From contig JAURPI010000039.1 in NCBI GenBank assembly GCA_030835385.1, positions 1 through 59,045 of the forward strand: a stretch of DNA of 59,045 nt. The letters run 5' to 3'. This document shows, piece after piece, positions 40,281 to 49,084 of the stretch. A model generated the notes under the pieces. It did not search any database. It had not been told where the DNA came from and saw only the letters and a program-made list of their open reading frames with translations. A program made the position numbers and the translations under genes. Positions within the stretch are counted from its first letter, which is position 1, and each line of letters begins with the position of its first letter. Source of the stretch: Alphaproteobacteria bacterium (GTDB lineage Bacteria > Pseudomonadota > Alphaproteobacteria > Rhodospirillales > Rhodospirillaceae).

Positions 40281-40718
40281 CTATTCGGTCCGATACGTAT
40301 CGTGGCAGGACTTGCAAATAAACAGGCCGCCCATTTTTGGACCCGCCTCTGCCATGCCGCCGCTACGGGCCGCAGCTGCAACTTCGCGGGCGGCACTGGC
40401 AAGACTCATAAAACGAGCCTCGAAATCATCCCAGTCTTCCCAGATGTTGGCGGCAGACGTTCCGCCAGGGAGATTTTGCTCGAACGCCAATAGGGCAGCG
40501 TCGGCTGCCGCGGCAATTGCATCTGCGTGATAAGCCAAGTTATCCGCATAAGGAACTTTATTTTGGGCGATTGCGCCCAATCCAGACGCATGCGCGCCCA
40601 GCGATTTCATCAAATTCTGACGATAATCGATTACGTCCTTATCGGCCGCCTGAGCTGACGAAAGCCCAAGTAAAAAAAGCACTGCCGCAAGCACGCTAGA
40701 AAGAGACTTCAACGTCAT
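40281..40718 (-). CDS. Cytochrome c' (class II c-type cytochrome)
   Basis: A 145-residue periplasmic heme protein. A signal peptide (MTLKSLSSVLAAVLFLLGLS, cleavage after AQA) is followed by a four-helix bundle and a C-terminal heme-attachment motif CKSCHDTYR, the hallmark of the cytochrome c' family. The frame extends to 40928, but the ATG at 40718 has GGAGGAAA about 4 bases upstream and starts the signal peptide. Cytochromes c' can bind NO and carry electrons; the convergent b-type cytochrome is a plausible partner. The heme group needs the CXXCH motif, which is intact. Confidence 0.93.
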   Translation of the reverse strand: MTLKSLSSVLAAVLFLLGLSSAQAADKDVIDYRQNLMKSLGAHASGLGAIAQNKVPYADNLAYHADAIAAAADAALLAFEQNLPGGTSAANIWEDWDDFEARFMSLASAAREVAAAARSGGMAEAGPKMGGLFICKSCHDTYRTE

Positions 40719-40833
40719 ATTTTCCTCCGACCAATCCCTATTTTGTCTGTTTCGTTCAACGTCTATACCTAAAGCGTATTCATAAGCAGTACATAGTTCC
40801 GTTCTCACTGGCAACCCGAGCTTGAAACCCGAT

Positions 40834-41451
40834 ATGGCACAAAACCATTCTAAAGGCATGGGTATTAGTCTCTGTGTTTTTTGCGGGTCCCGTAGTGGAC
40901 AAGACCCCGATTTTCTGCGCTTTGCCACAGAACTTGGCGAGGATATGGCAGACTCACAGGTGCGGCTCGTTTTTGGTGGCGGATCGGTTGGCCTAATGGG
41001 CGCTATCTGTGAGGCTATTTTAACCAGAGGTGGGCAGGCAACCGGCGTGATACCGGATTTTCTGAACGATAGAGAAATAGGCCATCAATCCGCCGAAATG
41101 GTCGTTGTCCCCGACATGCACACCAGAAAAAAGGCGATGTTCGAGCGGTCAGACGCGTTTTGCGTGTTACCTGGTGGAATTGGGACGTTGGAAGAATTTT
41201 TCGAGATCATCACCTGGCGGCAACTGTCAGTGCACAATAAGCCTGTCGTCCTCGCCAACTGGAACGAGTATTGGGATGATCTGATCTCTATGACTGAAAA
41301 GATGGATGTCGGGGGGTTTTCCTATGGTCCGGCGGACAGCTTGTTCACTGTCGTACGGTCTGTGGCCGAAATACTGCCAACGATTGGCCGCAAATTGGCT
41401 GATTTAGAGCCGATTTCCGGTCCTGGGCATCCCGATCTGTCCAAAACTTGA
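40834..41451 (+). CDS. LOG-family nucleotide 5'-monophosphate phosphoribohydrolase
   Basis: A protein of about 205 residues of the TIGR00730/LOG (lonely guy) family. It has a Rossmann fold with the conserved RLVFGGGSVGLMGAI and the catalytic PGGIGTLEEFFEIITWRQL motif. The family hydrolyses cytokinin riboside 5'-monophosphate or AMP to the free base and ribose phosphate; in bacteria it may act on purine nucleotides in salvage. The ATG at 40834 follows a weak site; an internal ATG at 40858 is also possible. It diverges from the cytochrome c' gene. Confidence 0.9.
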   Translation: MAQNHSKGMGISLCVFCGSRSGQDPDFLRFATELGEDMADSQVRLVFGGGSVGLMGAICEAILTRGGQATGVIPDFLNDREIGHQSAEMVVVPDMHTRKKAMFERSDAFCVLPGGIGTLEEFFEIITWRQLSVHNKPVVLANWNEYWDDLISMTEKMDVGGFSYGPADSLFTVVRSVAEILPTIGRKLADLEPISGPGHPDLSKT

Positions 41452-41571
41452 ACTGATACGCCTCTGGGCTTGCGCCCAAACGCCCCCTTGCCCTACTTTC
41501 CCGGCACTTAAACACGAGGCGCAGCCTCAAAAGATCAAGCGGGACAAGCCCGCTACGGAAGGGAGCCATCA

Positions 41572-42786
41572 GTGAGTAAGATTAAAGTTAAGAACCCCAT
41601 CGTCGAACTCGACGGCGATGAGATGACACGAATCATTTGGGAGTTCATTAAGGGCAAACTTATTCTCCCGTATCTCGACGTTGACTTGAAGTACTTCGAT
41701 CTGGGTGTTGAAGCCCGGGATGCCACTGATGACCAAATAACCATCGATGCGGCGAACGCCATCAAGGAGCATGGCGTCGGCGTTAAGTGCGCGACGATCA
41801 CACCTGACGAACAGCGGGTCGAAGAGTTTAGCCTTAAGAAGATGTGGCGCTCCCCAAATGGAACGATCAGAAATATTCTTGGTGGTACGGTTTTCCGCGA
41901 GCCAATTATTTGCTCGAACGTTCCGCGATACGTTCCAGGCTGGACCGAGCCCATTGTAATCGGACGTCATGCCTTCGGTGATCAATACCGCGCAACAGAT
42001 TTTAAGGTACCCGGCGCTGGCACCCTTACCATGAAGTTTCAGCCGGCTGACGGCGGTGACGCGATCGACTTGGAAGTTTACGAATTTCCAGAGTCCGGTA
42101 TTGCCATGGGTATGTACAACCTTGATGAGTCAATCAGGGGCTTCGCTCGGGCCTGCATGAATTACGGTCTGCAACGGAACTACCCTGTGTATCTGTCGAC
42201 CAAGAATACCATTCTGAAGGCCTACGACGGTCGGTTTAAGGATCTGTTCCAAGAAGTATTCGATAGCGAATTCAAAGACCAGTTCGATGCTAAAGGCTTG
42301 ACCTATGAGCACCGGCTCATTGACGACATGGTTGCCTGTGCCATGAAATGGTCTGGCGGTTACGTTTGGGCCTGCAAGAACTACGATGGTGATGTGCAGT
42401 CCGATACAGTTGCGCAGGGCTTTGGATCGCTTGGTCTCATGACCTCCGTTCTCATGACACCCGATGGCAAGACTGTGGAAGCTGAGGCCGCTCACGGTAC
42501 CGTTACACGTCATTACCGCCTCCATCAGGAAGGCAAAGAAACATCAACCAACCCGATCGCCTCTATCTTCGCCTGGACGCGAGGCCTGAAGTATCGCGGT
42601 GAATTTGACGGCACACCTGACGTCGTCGAATTTGCGGAAACGCTTGAGAAGGTTTGTGTTGATGCCGTTGAAGCTGGCTTTATGACTAAAGACCTTGCGA
42701 TCCTCATTGGGCCAGAACAAGCGTGGATGACCACAACACAATTCTTAGAGAAGCTTGATGAAATGCTTCAGGTTGAGATGGGATAA
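41572..42786 (+). CDS. icd: NADP-dependent isocitrate dehydrogenase (homodimeric type)
   Basis: A 404-residue TCA-cycle enzyme that oxidatively decarboxylates isocitrate to 2-oxoglutarate. The sequence [17 protein letters not shown] at the N-terminus, the substrate-binding [20 protein letters not shown], the catalytic THR/LYS region [17 protein letters not shown] and the Asp-rich [17 protein letters not shown] are those of the eukaryote-like subfamily II. The start is a GTG at 41572, preceded by GAAGGGAG. A short hairpin AGCGGG-acaag-CCCGCT lies just upstream (41538-41554). A bidirectional terminator follows. Confidence 0.97.
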   Translation: MSKIKVKNPIVELDGDEMTRIIWEFIKGKLILPYLDVDLKYFDLGVEARDATDDQITIDAANAIKEHGVGVKCATITPDEQRVEEFSLKKMWRSPNGTIRNILGGTVFREPIICSNVPRYVPGWTEPIVIGRHAFGDQYRATDFKVPGAGTLTMKFQPADGGDAIDLEVYEFPESGIAMGMYNLDESIRGFARACMNYGLQRNYPVYLSTKNTILKAYDGRFKDLFQEVFDSEFKDQFDAKGLTYEHRLIDDMVACAMKWSGGYVWACKNYDGDVQSDTVAQGFGSLGLMTSVLMTPDGKTVEAEAAHGTVTRHYRLHQEGKETSTNPIASIFAWTRGLKYRGEFDGTPDVVEFAETLEKVCVDAVEAGFMTKDLAILIGPEQAWMTTTQFLEKLDEMLQVEMG

Positions 42787-42808
42787 TCCTCAGCATTCAG
42801 ATTGCATT

Positions 42809-42842
42809 AAAACGGCGCCCTCTACCGAGTGGCGCCGTTTTT
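42809..42842. terminator. Bidirectional terminator between icd and the GPH transporter gene
   Basis: A perfect 11-base stem AAAACGGCGCC / GGCGCCGTTTT with an 11-base loop, flanked by A and T runs on the two sides, sits between two convergent genes. It lies 22 bases past the icd stop and directly abuts the stop of the transporter gene. Confidence 0.92.
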
Positions 42843-42843
42843 A

Positions 42844-44220
42844 CTATGCTGGAGCGGCCTCATCGAGAGTGGTTGCCCTTAACTTTTCTTCGTCAAGTTT
42901 GTAAAACTTGATGAGATAAATCGCGCCGAGCAGACACACACCCGGAGCGACGCCAATTGCGATGTATATAGCTGTAATGGCACTTTCCGGTTGCTCTATG
43001 GCCATACCCTGCGTTCCAGACACATACCCCATGGAACTCAGCAAGAAGCCGGTCAAAGCAGGGCCAAATGCGTAGGCCATTTTCTCAGCAGTGGTATAGA
43101 TGCCTGCAAAGACACCTGCCCGTTCAAGACCCGTCCGGCGACGATCATACTCAATCGTATCTGGCAGCATCGATTGCCCGATCATCAGCATCCCTGAGGC
43201 CGCAATGCCCGTTCCAAAGGGTCGGAGCAAAATCATAAACAATGGGTCACCGGGACCAGCCAGAAGCCAGGATGCGCTGGTCAACGCCAGGATGCTGCAC
43301 GCGATCATTAGCGACTTTTGCTTACCGATCAGCTTAGAGATACGGAGCCAGATCGGTATGGCGAGTAGTGCCGATGATGTCGATGCGATGAACATATAGC
43401 CCATGGTATCGGTTGTTTCTTGCAGCACGCGGAGCACGAAGTAGGCGTAGGCACCAAACGAGAATGAATTCGCCAGGAGCATCATAAACTTGATGCCAAC
43501 GAGTTGGAGGAATGGCTTGTTCCCGACGACGGTGCGAAGTTGCTCACGGAATGGCGGCGTTGGACCATGCGGCACTTCATGGAACCGGGCTTTGGCCGTC
43601 ATGCCAAAGCTGGTACAGCCCGCCATCACAATAAGACCAGCCATGATCCACGCGACAAGCGCGTAACCCTCACGGTCATCGCCAAAAATGGACAGCAGAA
43701 AGGACGAACCGATCAACGCACCGATCTGAGCCACCTGAATCGCGGTAACCCGCCACGACATCAAAAAAGAACGCTCATGGAAGTTCTGCGTCATCTCAGC
43801 CGGCATGGCCAAATAGGGTACATTGAAGATCGTATAGCCGGTGGAATACAGGATCAGAGCAAATAACATGTACCACACAGCCATATCGCCAGTGACCGCG
43901 CTCGGCGGCGCGAAAAGAGCGAGAATCGAGAGCGCGCTAACAAGCGCACCCAAAACAAGATATGGCCGTTGGCGACCCCAGCGTGTGCGTGTCTTGTCAC
44001 TGATCACACCCATCAGGGGGTCTGTGACAGCGTCATAAATTTTTGATACGAAAAAGATGCCCCCAGCTGCGGCAGCCGCGATCCCCATAAAATTGGTCAT
44101 GTACGGCATCAGCCATATGTTCGTGATATTGAACATAATCGAAGGCACCACTGTGCCGACGCCCCAACCGATGGCCACAGCTAACGGAATTTTGATATCC
44201 ACGTTTGCTGAATCGTTCAT
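42844..44220 (-). CDS. MFS transporter, glycoside-pentoside-hexuronide:cation symporter (GPH) family
   Basis: A 458-residue inner-membrane symporter with about 12 membrane segments. The GPH signature DAVTDPLMGVISDKTRTRWG, followed by RQRPY, is intact near residues 63-86, and a second family motif PDTIEYDRRRTGLERAGVFAG occurs in the second half. The family imports sugars or sugar derivatives with cations, though marine relatives are often found with other substrates. Neighbours (icd and an orphan TRAP binding protein) do not define the cargo. It converges on icd with a shared terminator. Confidence 0.92.
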   Translation of the reverse strand: MNDSANVDIKIPLAVAIGWGVGTVVPSIMFNITNIWLMPYMTNFMGIAAAAAGGIFFVSKIYDAVTDPLMGVISDKTRTRWGRQRPYLVLGALVSALSILALFAPPSAVTGDMAVWYMLFALILYSTGYTIFNVPYLAMPAEMTQNFHERSFLMSWRVTAIQVAQIGALIGSSFLLSIFGDDREGYALVAWIMAGLIVMAGCTSFGMTAKARFHEVPHGPTPPFREQLRTVVGNKPFLQLVGIKFMMLLANSFSFGAYAYFVLRVLQETTDTMGYMFIASTSSALLAIPIWLRISKLIGKQKSLMIACSILALTSASWLLAGPGDPLFMILLRPFGTGIAASGMLMIGQSMLPDTIEYDRRRTGLERAGVFAGIYTTAEKMAYAFGPALTGFLLSSMGYVSGTQGMAIEQPESAITAIYIAIGVAPGVCLLGAIYLIKFYKLDEEKLRATTLDEAAPA

Positions 44221-44329
44221 ACTTTCCCCTGAGCACCAGACTTGGCGCAGTATGCATGTTTTCCTGCTTTGCCAAATACTTTGGGACGTCGGCTATTCGT
44301 TAGATGGTTAAATTGGCGAGGACGCAGAG

Positions 44330-45352
44330 TTAGTTCGCTCGCCGGGATGCAAATTCTTCCTTGGCCCGCATAATTTGCGCGTACACCTCAGCTGCATCAC
44401 CCCCTATTTCACGAATTAAGTCGTCATGAATATCCTGACCGAGCTGTTGCCAAAGCGCATACTCTTCTGCCGAGGGATAGACAACGTTGAGACCGTCTTC
44501 TTGTGCACTTTTCAAATAGAGTGCGTTCCGCTCCAGCACCAAGCCACGATACCAATTGGCATTCGGTACGGCGCCTCGATACACGGCTTGATCGACAACT
44601 GACAAACTGTCCCACCAGGTTTTGTTTGCGACGACGCCTGCCGTCGAATACGCATGATGGGTTAATGTGAAGTGGTTGGCGGTGGCATCAAGACCCGCCA
44701 ATGCAAAGATCTGCGTGCTTTGCTCCCCTCCCTCGACCATTCCTGTCTGCATTCCCGGAATGACGTCGCTCAGAGGAATTTGGATAACATCAGCATCGAG
44801 AGCGGTCATGAAAAGTAAAGCTGAGTCATCTGCGGAGACCCGCATTTGACGCGCGCGCAAATCGGCAGGAAGGCGGATTGGAAAAGTAGCGTACAAATCC
44901 ATCCAACCGTCCTTCATCCAAGACAAAAGCACCAAGTTCTTCTCAGCAAAACGTGCCTCCATGGACCTGAGAAGGTGTGAATCGAGCACATATGATGCTT
45001 CTTCAATGGATTCGAAAAGGAATGGTGCCCTTAAAACCGCCAATTCGGGCACTGCAAGTCCAAGGGTGCCTGTGGAAATACCGGCCATTTGCAGCCGGTT
45101 GCGGCGCAACCCCGCAAATTGGGTTTCTTCCGGCCCTGCTTCACCTTGAACCATCAGGGTTACACCCAGACGGCCATCACTTGCGGCGGCTACAGCGTCT
45201 TCAAAGTGTTGCCAGTATATTTCACCGGCGGTACCAGGCGCTGCGAATCCCGCCACCTTGGGCGGTTCAGCCACCACGGCCTCTGAGCCGCTGAACAGGC
45301 CAAAGACGACCACTAAAACGCGGCGCACATAAACCAACTGCTTTGTAATCAT
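44330..45352 (-). CDS. TRAP transporter substrate-binding protein, DctP family
   Basis: A binding protein of about 340 residues with an N-terminal signal peptide (hydrophobic VLVVVFGLFSGSEAVVA). The DctP fold is indicated by YWQHFEDAVAAASDGRLGVT, LRAPFLFESIEEASYVLDSH, the RQMRVSADDS region with the conserved carboxylate-binding Arg, and GMVEGGEQSTQIFALAGLD, then THHAYSTAGVVANKTWWDSL. The ATG at 45352 is used, with another ATG 18 bases upstream. TRAP systems need small and large membrane subunits (DctQ, DctM), and neither is encoded nearby. The ligand, usually a carboxylate, is unknown. Confidence 0.88.
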   Translation of the reverse strand: MITKQLVYVRRVLVVVFGLFSGSEAVVAEPPKVAGFAAPGTAGEIYWQHFEDAVAAASDGRLGVTLMVQGEAGPEETQFAGLRRNRLQMAGISTGTLGLAVPELAVLRAPFLFESIEEASYVLDSHLLRSMEARFAEKNLVLLSWMKDGWMDLYATFPIRLPADLRARQMRVSADDSALLFMTALDADVIQIPLSDVIPGMQTGMVEGGEQSTQIFALAGLDATANHFTLTHHAYSTAGVVANKTWWDSLSVVDQAVYRGAVPNANWYRGLVLERNALYLKSAQEDGLNVVYPSAEEYALWQQLGQDIHDDLIREIGGDAAEVYAQIMRAKEEFASRRAN

Positions 45353-45486
45353 AGCCCTAACAAACCACACGAAATCGTGAAGCGGTAGAGGGGACAGGCT
45401 TGAGTGACAAATGAGGAACTATGATAAGACTCCAATCCTCAATTCGCAGATTGAGACTCAGGCGACCTACTAGGGGATTTCCGACG

Positions 45487-46638
45487 ATGCAAGATATGGT
45501 CCAAGACGTTGTAAAAGCGCGCTACGGCGCAGGCGCACAAGAGCGGGAAGACGCGCTGTGCTGCCCGGTCGACTATGACCCGCAATATCTGAAGATCATT
45601 CCAGAAGAAGTCATCGAGAGAGACTACGGTTGCGGAGACCCGTCTCAATACGTGCGCGAGGGTGAAACCGTACTCGACCTTGGTTCTGGCACGGGCAAAA
45701 TTTGCTTTATTGCCTCACAGGTCGTCGGGCCCGAGGGCAAGGTCATTGGCATCGATATGACCGACGAAATGCTCGACGTGGCACGACGTAACGCACCCAT
45801 CGTTGCAGAACGGACTGGGTACGCTAACGTCGAGTTTCGCCGCGGGCACATTGAAGACCTAGCGACCGACCTTACCGAGATGGACCGGCGCCTAGCAGAG
45901 ACACCCCTCAGTTCGGCCTCGGCTTTAGCGGATTTTGAAAAGGCCCGTGCCAAACAACGGGCGACCGCCCCACTTGTTGAAGATAATTCTGTAGACGTCA
46001 TCGTCTCTAACTGCGTCCTGAATCTCGTGTCCGACACAGACAAACCGGCATTATTTAGAGAAATGTTTCGCGTATTGAAAAAGGGCGGACGCATTGCCAT
46101 TTCTGACATCGTGTCAGACGAAACATCCCCGGAACACCTCAAGAGTGACGATGATCTTTGGAGCGGGTGTATTTCTGGTGCGCTTCAGGAGCATGAGTTC
46201 GTCGCTCTGCTCGAAGAGGTGGGCTTTTACGGCATCACACTCGACAAGCGCGAGTCAGCGCCGTGGCAAGTGGTCGATGGTATTGAATATCGTTCGGTTA
46301 CGGTTCTCGCCTGGAAAGGAAAAGAAGGTCCATGTTGGGATAAGAATGAGGCAGTCATTTATAAAGGCCCCTTCTTGAGCGTCGCAGATGACGATGGCCA
46401 CACCTATCTTCGAGGGCAGCCTATGGCCGTGTGCGAAAAGACCTACAAAATTCTGACGTCAGAGCCCTATGCGCCCAATTTCTATGCAGTACCTGCACAA
46501 ACTGAAGTTGCTGAGCAGATTCCTTTTGATTGCACCAGAGACGCCCTACGTGCGCCATCTGAGACCAAAGCTGGCGTGGCCCCAACAACACGGATCAATG
46601 AAGACCCCTGCTGCGCCCCGGAGACGGACTGCTGTTAA
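45487..46638 (+). CDS. ArsM-like SAM-dependent methyltransferase with Cys-rich tail
   Basis: A 383-residue methyltransferase. The SAM site is VLDLGSGTGKICFIAS (about 61-76). Three cysteines match the positions used by arsenite methyltransferases to hold As(III): YGCGDP just before the SAM site, SNCVLNLV, and SGCISGAL. An N-terminal CCPVDYD motif is also typical of the family. The C-terminus ends in a Cys-rich DPCCAPETDCC. It could methylate arsenite to volatile or organic forms, but no arsR, arsC or arsP lies nearby. The ATG at 45487 has AGGGGA upstream. Another metal or metalloid substrate is possible. Confidence 0.8.
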   Translation: MQDMVQDVVKARYGAGAQEREDALCCPVDYDPQYLKIIPEEVIERDYGCGDPSQYVREGETVLDLGSGTGKICFIASQVVGPEGKVIGIDMTDEMLDVARRNAPIVAERTGYANVEFRRGHIEDLATDLTEMDRRLAETPLSSASALADFEKARAKQRATAPLVEDNSVDVIVSNCVLNLVSDTDKPALFREMFRVLKKGGRIAISDIVSDETSPEHLKSDDDLWSGCISGALQEHEFVALLEEVGFYGITLDKRESAPWQVVDGIEYRSVTVLAWKGKEGPCWDKNEAVIYKGPFLSVADDDGHTYLRGQPMAVCEKTYKILTSEPYAPNFYAVPAQTEVAEQIPFDCTRDALRAPSETKAGVAPTTRINEDPCCAPETDCC

Positions 46639-46732
46639 CTGATCAGGGTCAAAGATAATCGGCGGGTATTGGGGTAACACTTAGAACTGGTATACTACCC
46701 TCACGAATACATTTTGCGCCTAGAGGTCGCCC

Positions 46733-47860
46733 ATGGTCCGCAATCCCAGTCACGAAATGCTGAGCCCGCCCAGCCACGATGAGCTGGCGCTTCAGCAATA
46801 TGTACTTTCTCTAAAGCATCACGTTGGCCGACAGATTCAGCCCCGTAAACGAGATATCTATGAGCAGCGGGGAAAGCCGGCATTTGAAAAGACTCATGGA
46901 CGGGCTCCAGAAAGCTGGCGGGAAATTGGCGATGTCATGTTGTCTGATCCTGACTACCAGATGTCTATCGCGCTCAACACCATGGCCCAGGATTTGATGT
47001 GGGAGTCAGTCGCAGACCCGATTTATCGCAATATCGATACTCTCGGTGAATCCTATTGGCGGTTAACCAATTCCCCCGACAAGAAAGGCTCACTCGAGCT
47101 GGACCCTGACTTCGAGGTGCCCAAAGGAATCAAAGAAGTGGCGATCCATCGGCAAGTCGGCACCTATGCTTATGATCGTGGCGAAGGGGATGTGACAGCC
47201 GGGGCTCTGTACGAAGGCGGCGGCAACATCTACTCCATGGGTATCGGCGTCGGCACCGGGTACAGCAAAGGCGAAATCATCCAGGCGTTTCTGAAAGATC
47301 GATACCCCGGGTTTGAGCCTAAACGCATTTTGGATATCGGATGCTCTGCCGGGTCCTCATCAACACCCTACGCAATGGCCTACCCTGACTCGGAAGTCCA
47401 TGCAATCGATGTCGCCCCCGGCCTGCTACGCTATGCCCACGCCCGCGCTGAAAGCCTTGGTGTTGCCGTGCATTTTCACCAACGGAGCGCAGACGACACC
47501 AAGTTTCCAGATAACTATTTTGACCTGGTCGTGTCGCACAACGCCATGCATGAAATGCCGCAAAGGGTGACAGAAGGCATGTTCAAAGAGAGCTATCGCA
47601 TTCTCAAACCAGGCGGCATTGCTGTTCACCAAGATCTCCGGTTGCGATTTAATGATTTCCCCCTATTTGAACAGTTCGACTTCCGCTGGGACCAGTTACA
47701 CAACAACGAGCCGTATTTGGTGACCTACGCCACCAATGATCCGGATGATCTGTTCTTGCAGGCTGGATTTCCTAAAGAGAATATCTGGAGCGGCCTTGTC
47801 GATCAGCCTGACGGAACCATGAAATGGTTTGTGCTGGTTGCTCAAAAACCCGATGCTTAG
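46733..47860 (+). CDS. Class I SAM-dependent methyltransferase with a long N-terminal domain
   Basis: A 375-residue protein. The C-terminal half has a standard methyltransferase core: RILDIGCSAGSSSTPYAMAY (SAM-binding loop, about 201-220), VHAIDVAPGLLRYAHARAES (acidic end of strand 2), FDLVVSHNAMHEMP and ESYRILKPGGIAVHQDL. The first 190 residues are a separate domain I do not recognise, with aromatic and acidic segments. AGAGG is 6 bases before the ATG. It follows the ArsM-like gene by 94 bases on the same strand and overlaps the aldo/keto reductase pseudogene by 4 bases, tail to tail. The substrate is unknown. Confidence 0.82.
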   Translation: MVRNPSHEMLSPPSHDELALQQYVLSLKHHVGRQIQPRKRDIYEQRGKPAFEKTHGRAPESWREIGDVMLSDPDYQMSIALNTMAQDLMWESVADPIYRNIDTLGESYWRLTNSPDKKGSLELDPDFEVPKGIKEVAIHRQVGTYAYDRGEGDVTAGALYEGGGNIYSMGIGVGTGYSKGEIIQAFLKDRYPGFEPKRILDIGCSAGSSSTPYAMAYPDSEVHAIDVAPGLLRYAHARAESLGVAVHFHQRSADDTKFPDNYFDLVVSHNAMHEMPQRVTEGMFKESYRILKPGGIAVHQDLRLRFNDFPLFEQFDFRWDQLHNNEPYLVTYATNDPDDLFLQAGFPKENIWSGLVDQPDGTMKWFVLVAQKPDA

Positions 47861-48933
47861 GTCGAGCGATAATCGACGTCCCAACCACCTTCTAGGTCAT
47901 ACCCTCCATCAACGTATCCACGCATGAATTGCGTGCGTTGAAAAATATCGTGTGGGTAGCCCATCCCGATGGCACTGACATCGTTCAAGCGCGTCATCTG
48001 ATCTTCGCTTAGCGAAACAGTTGCAGCACCGAGATTGTCCTCGAGCTGTTCTGCCGTGCGCGCGCCAATCACCGGCAACGGCCGGCCCGGGTGCTGCATC
48101 AACCATCGCCACGCCACTTGAGATGGGGTGGCCTCAATTTCGTTGGCCACCCTCTCGACCTCAGCAACGATTTCCAAATTGCGGTCAGACAGAGATGTCT
48201 TAACAACTTGGGATCGGCGCGTGCCATCCGCCTCTACTGTCGCATCGGGTTCAACTCGTTCCTCGGGCTTGTAGCGACCCGTCAGCACACCACTCCCGAG
48301 TGGTCCCCAAAGAAGTGTGGCAACCCCCATTTCCGCAGCCATTGGCACGACCTCCCGTTCGACCGTACGTTAGACCATGCTGTAGCGGGCTTGCATTCCG
48401 ATAAACCGGCCCTATCCCCCTAGGTCAGTAATCGTATTAGCCTCAGAGACTTTCCAAGCTGGAAAATTTGATACCGCGAGATACAAAACTTTGCCGGAAG
48501 CAACAATGTCATCAAGACTGCGCATCAATTCTTCGACTGGGGTCCGGAATTCCTAGAAATGCACGTAAAGCAAATCGATGTAGTCCGTCTTCAGTTTCCG
48601 CAACGAATCTTCAACGGAGTGCATAAGAGACTTCCGATTGCTCTCGCCGTAGTTCGCATCTTCTTTGTCCATGCCAAATGTAAATTTTGTAGAGACGACA
48701 AAACGGTCGCGACGCCCCTCCAGGCAATCCCCGACGACATCTTCCGAGTGATAAATATTTGCCGTGTCGAGAAAATTTCCGCCCGCGTCGGCGTACATAT
48801 CGATAAGGCGGCGGCATTCATCGGATGGTGTCGCCCACTCCCGGTGGTGACCCATCGTCATCGTCCTGAAACACAGAGGAGAGATACGAAGGCCGGACCG
48901 GCCAAGTGTGCGGAAATGGTCGAGTGCATACAT
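47857..48933 (-). pseudogene. Aldo/keto reductase inactivated by three in-frame stop codons
   Basis: One continuous minus-strand frame of 358 codons encodes a recognisable aldo/keto reductase: FRTLGRSGLRISPLC, the catalytic-region GGNFLDTANIYHSEDVVGDC, STKFTFGMD with the active-site Lys, DSLRKLKTDYIDLLYVHF, then PWGP-like LLWGPLGSGVLTGRYKPEER and the C-terminal VIGARTAEQLEDNLGAA. Three stops interrupt it: TAG at 48555-48553 and TAG at 48414-48412, both where a Trp is typical, and TAA at 48372-48370. No frameshift is needed, so the decay looks recent. The start at 48933 has AAAGGGAG upstream. The protein can hardly be made in full. Confidence 0.85.
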
Positions 48934-49084
48934 GTCGCAACTCCCTTTGGTGCCAGGGCTGGTACTGGCCACCTTTATGAATCCCTTCCGACCCAGGAAA
49001 CCTCTGGAAACGTCTCAGGTGCTGGTGAATCTAGCCCAGGCCTGCTACAGACAGTGAGCCGTTTCTTTCTGAGGGGACCGAAGC

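Noticed and set aside
41538-41554. Small hairpin upstream of icd as a possible riboswitch
   Set aside because: Only a 6-base stem with a short loop; it is too small and no known riboswitch layout is visible.
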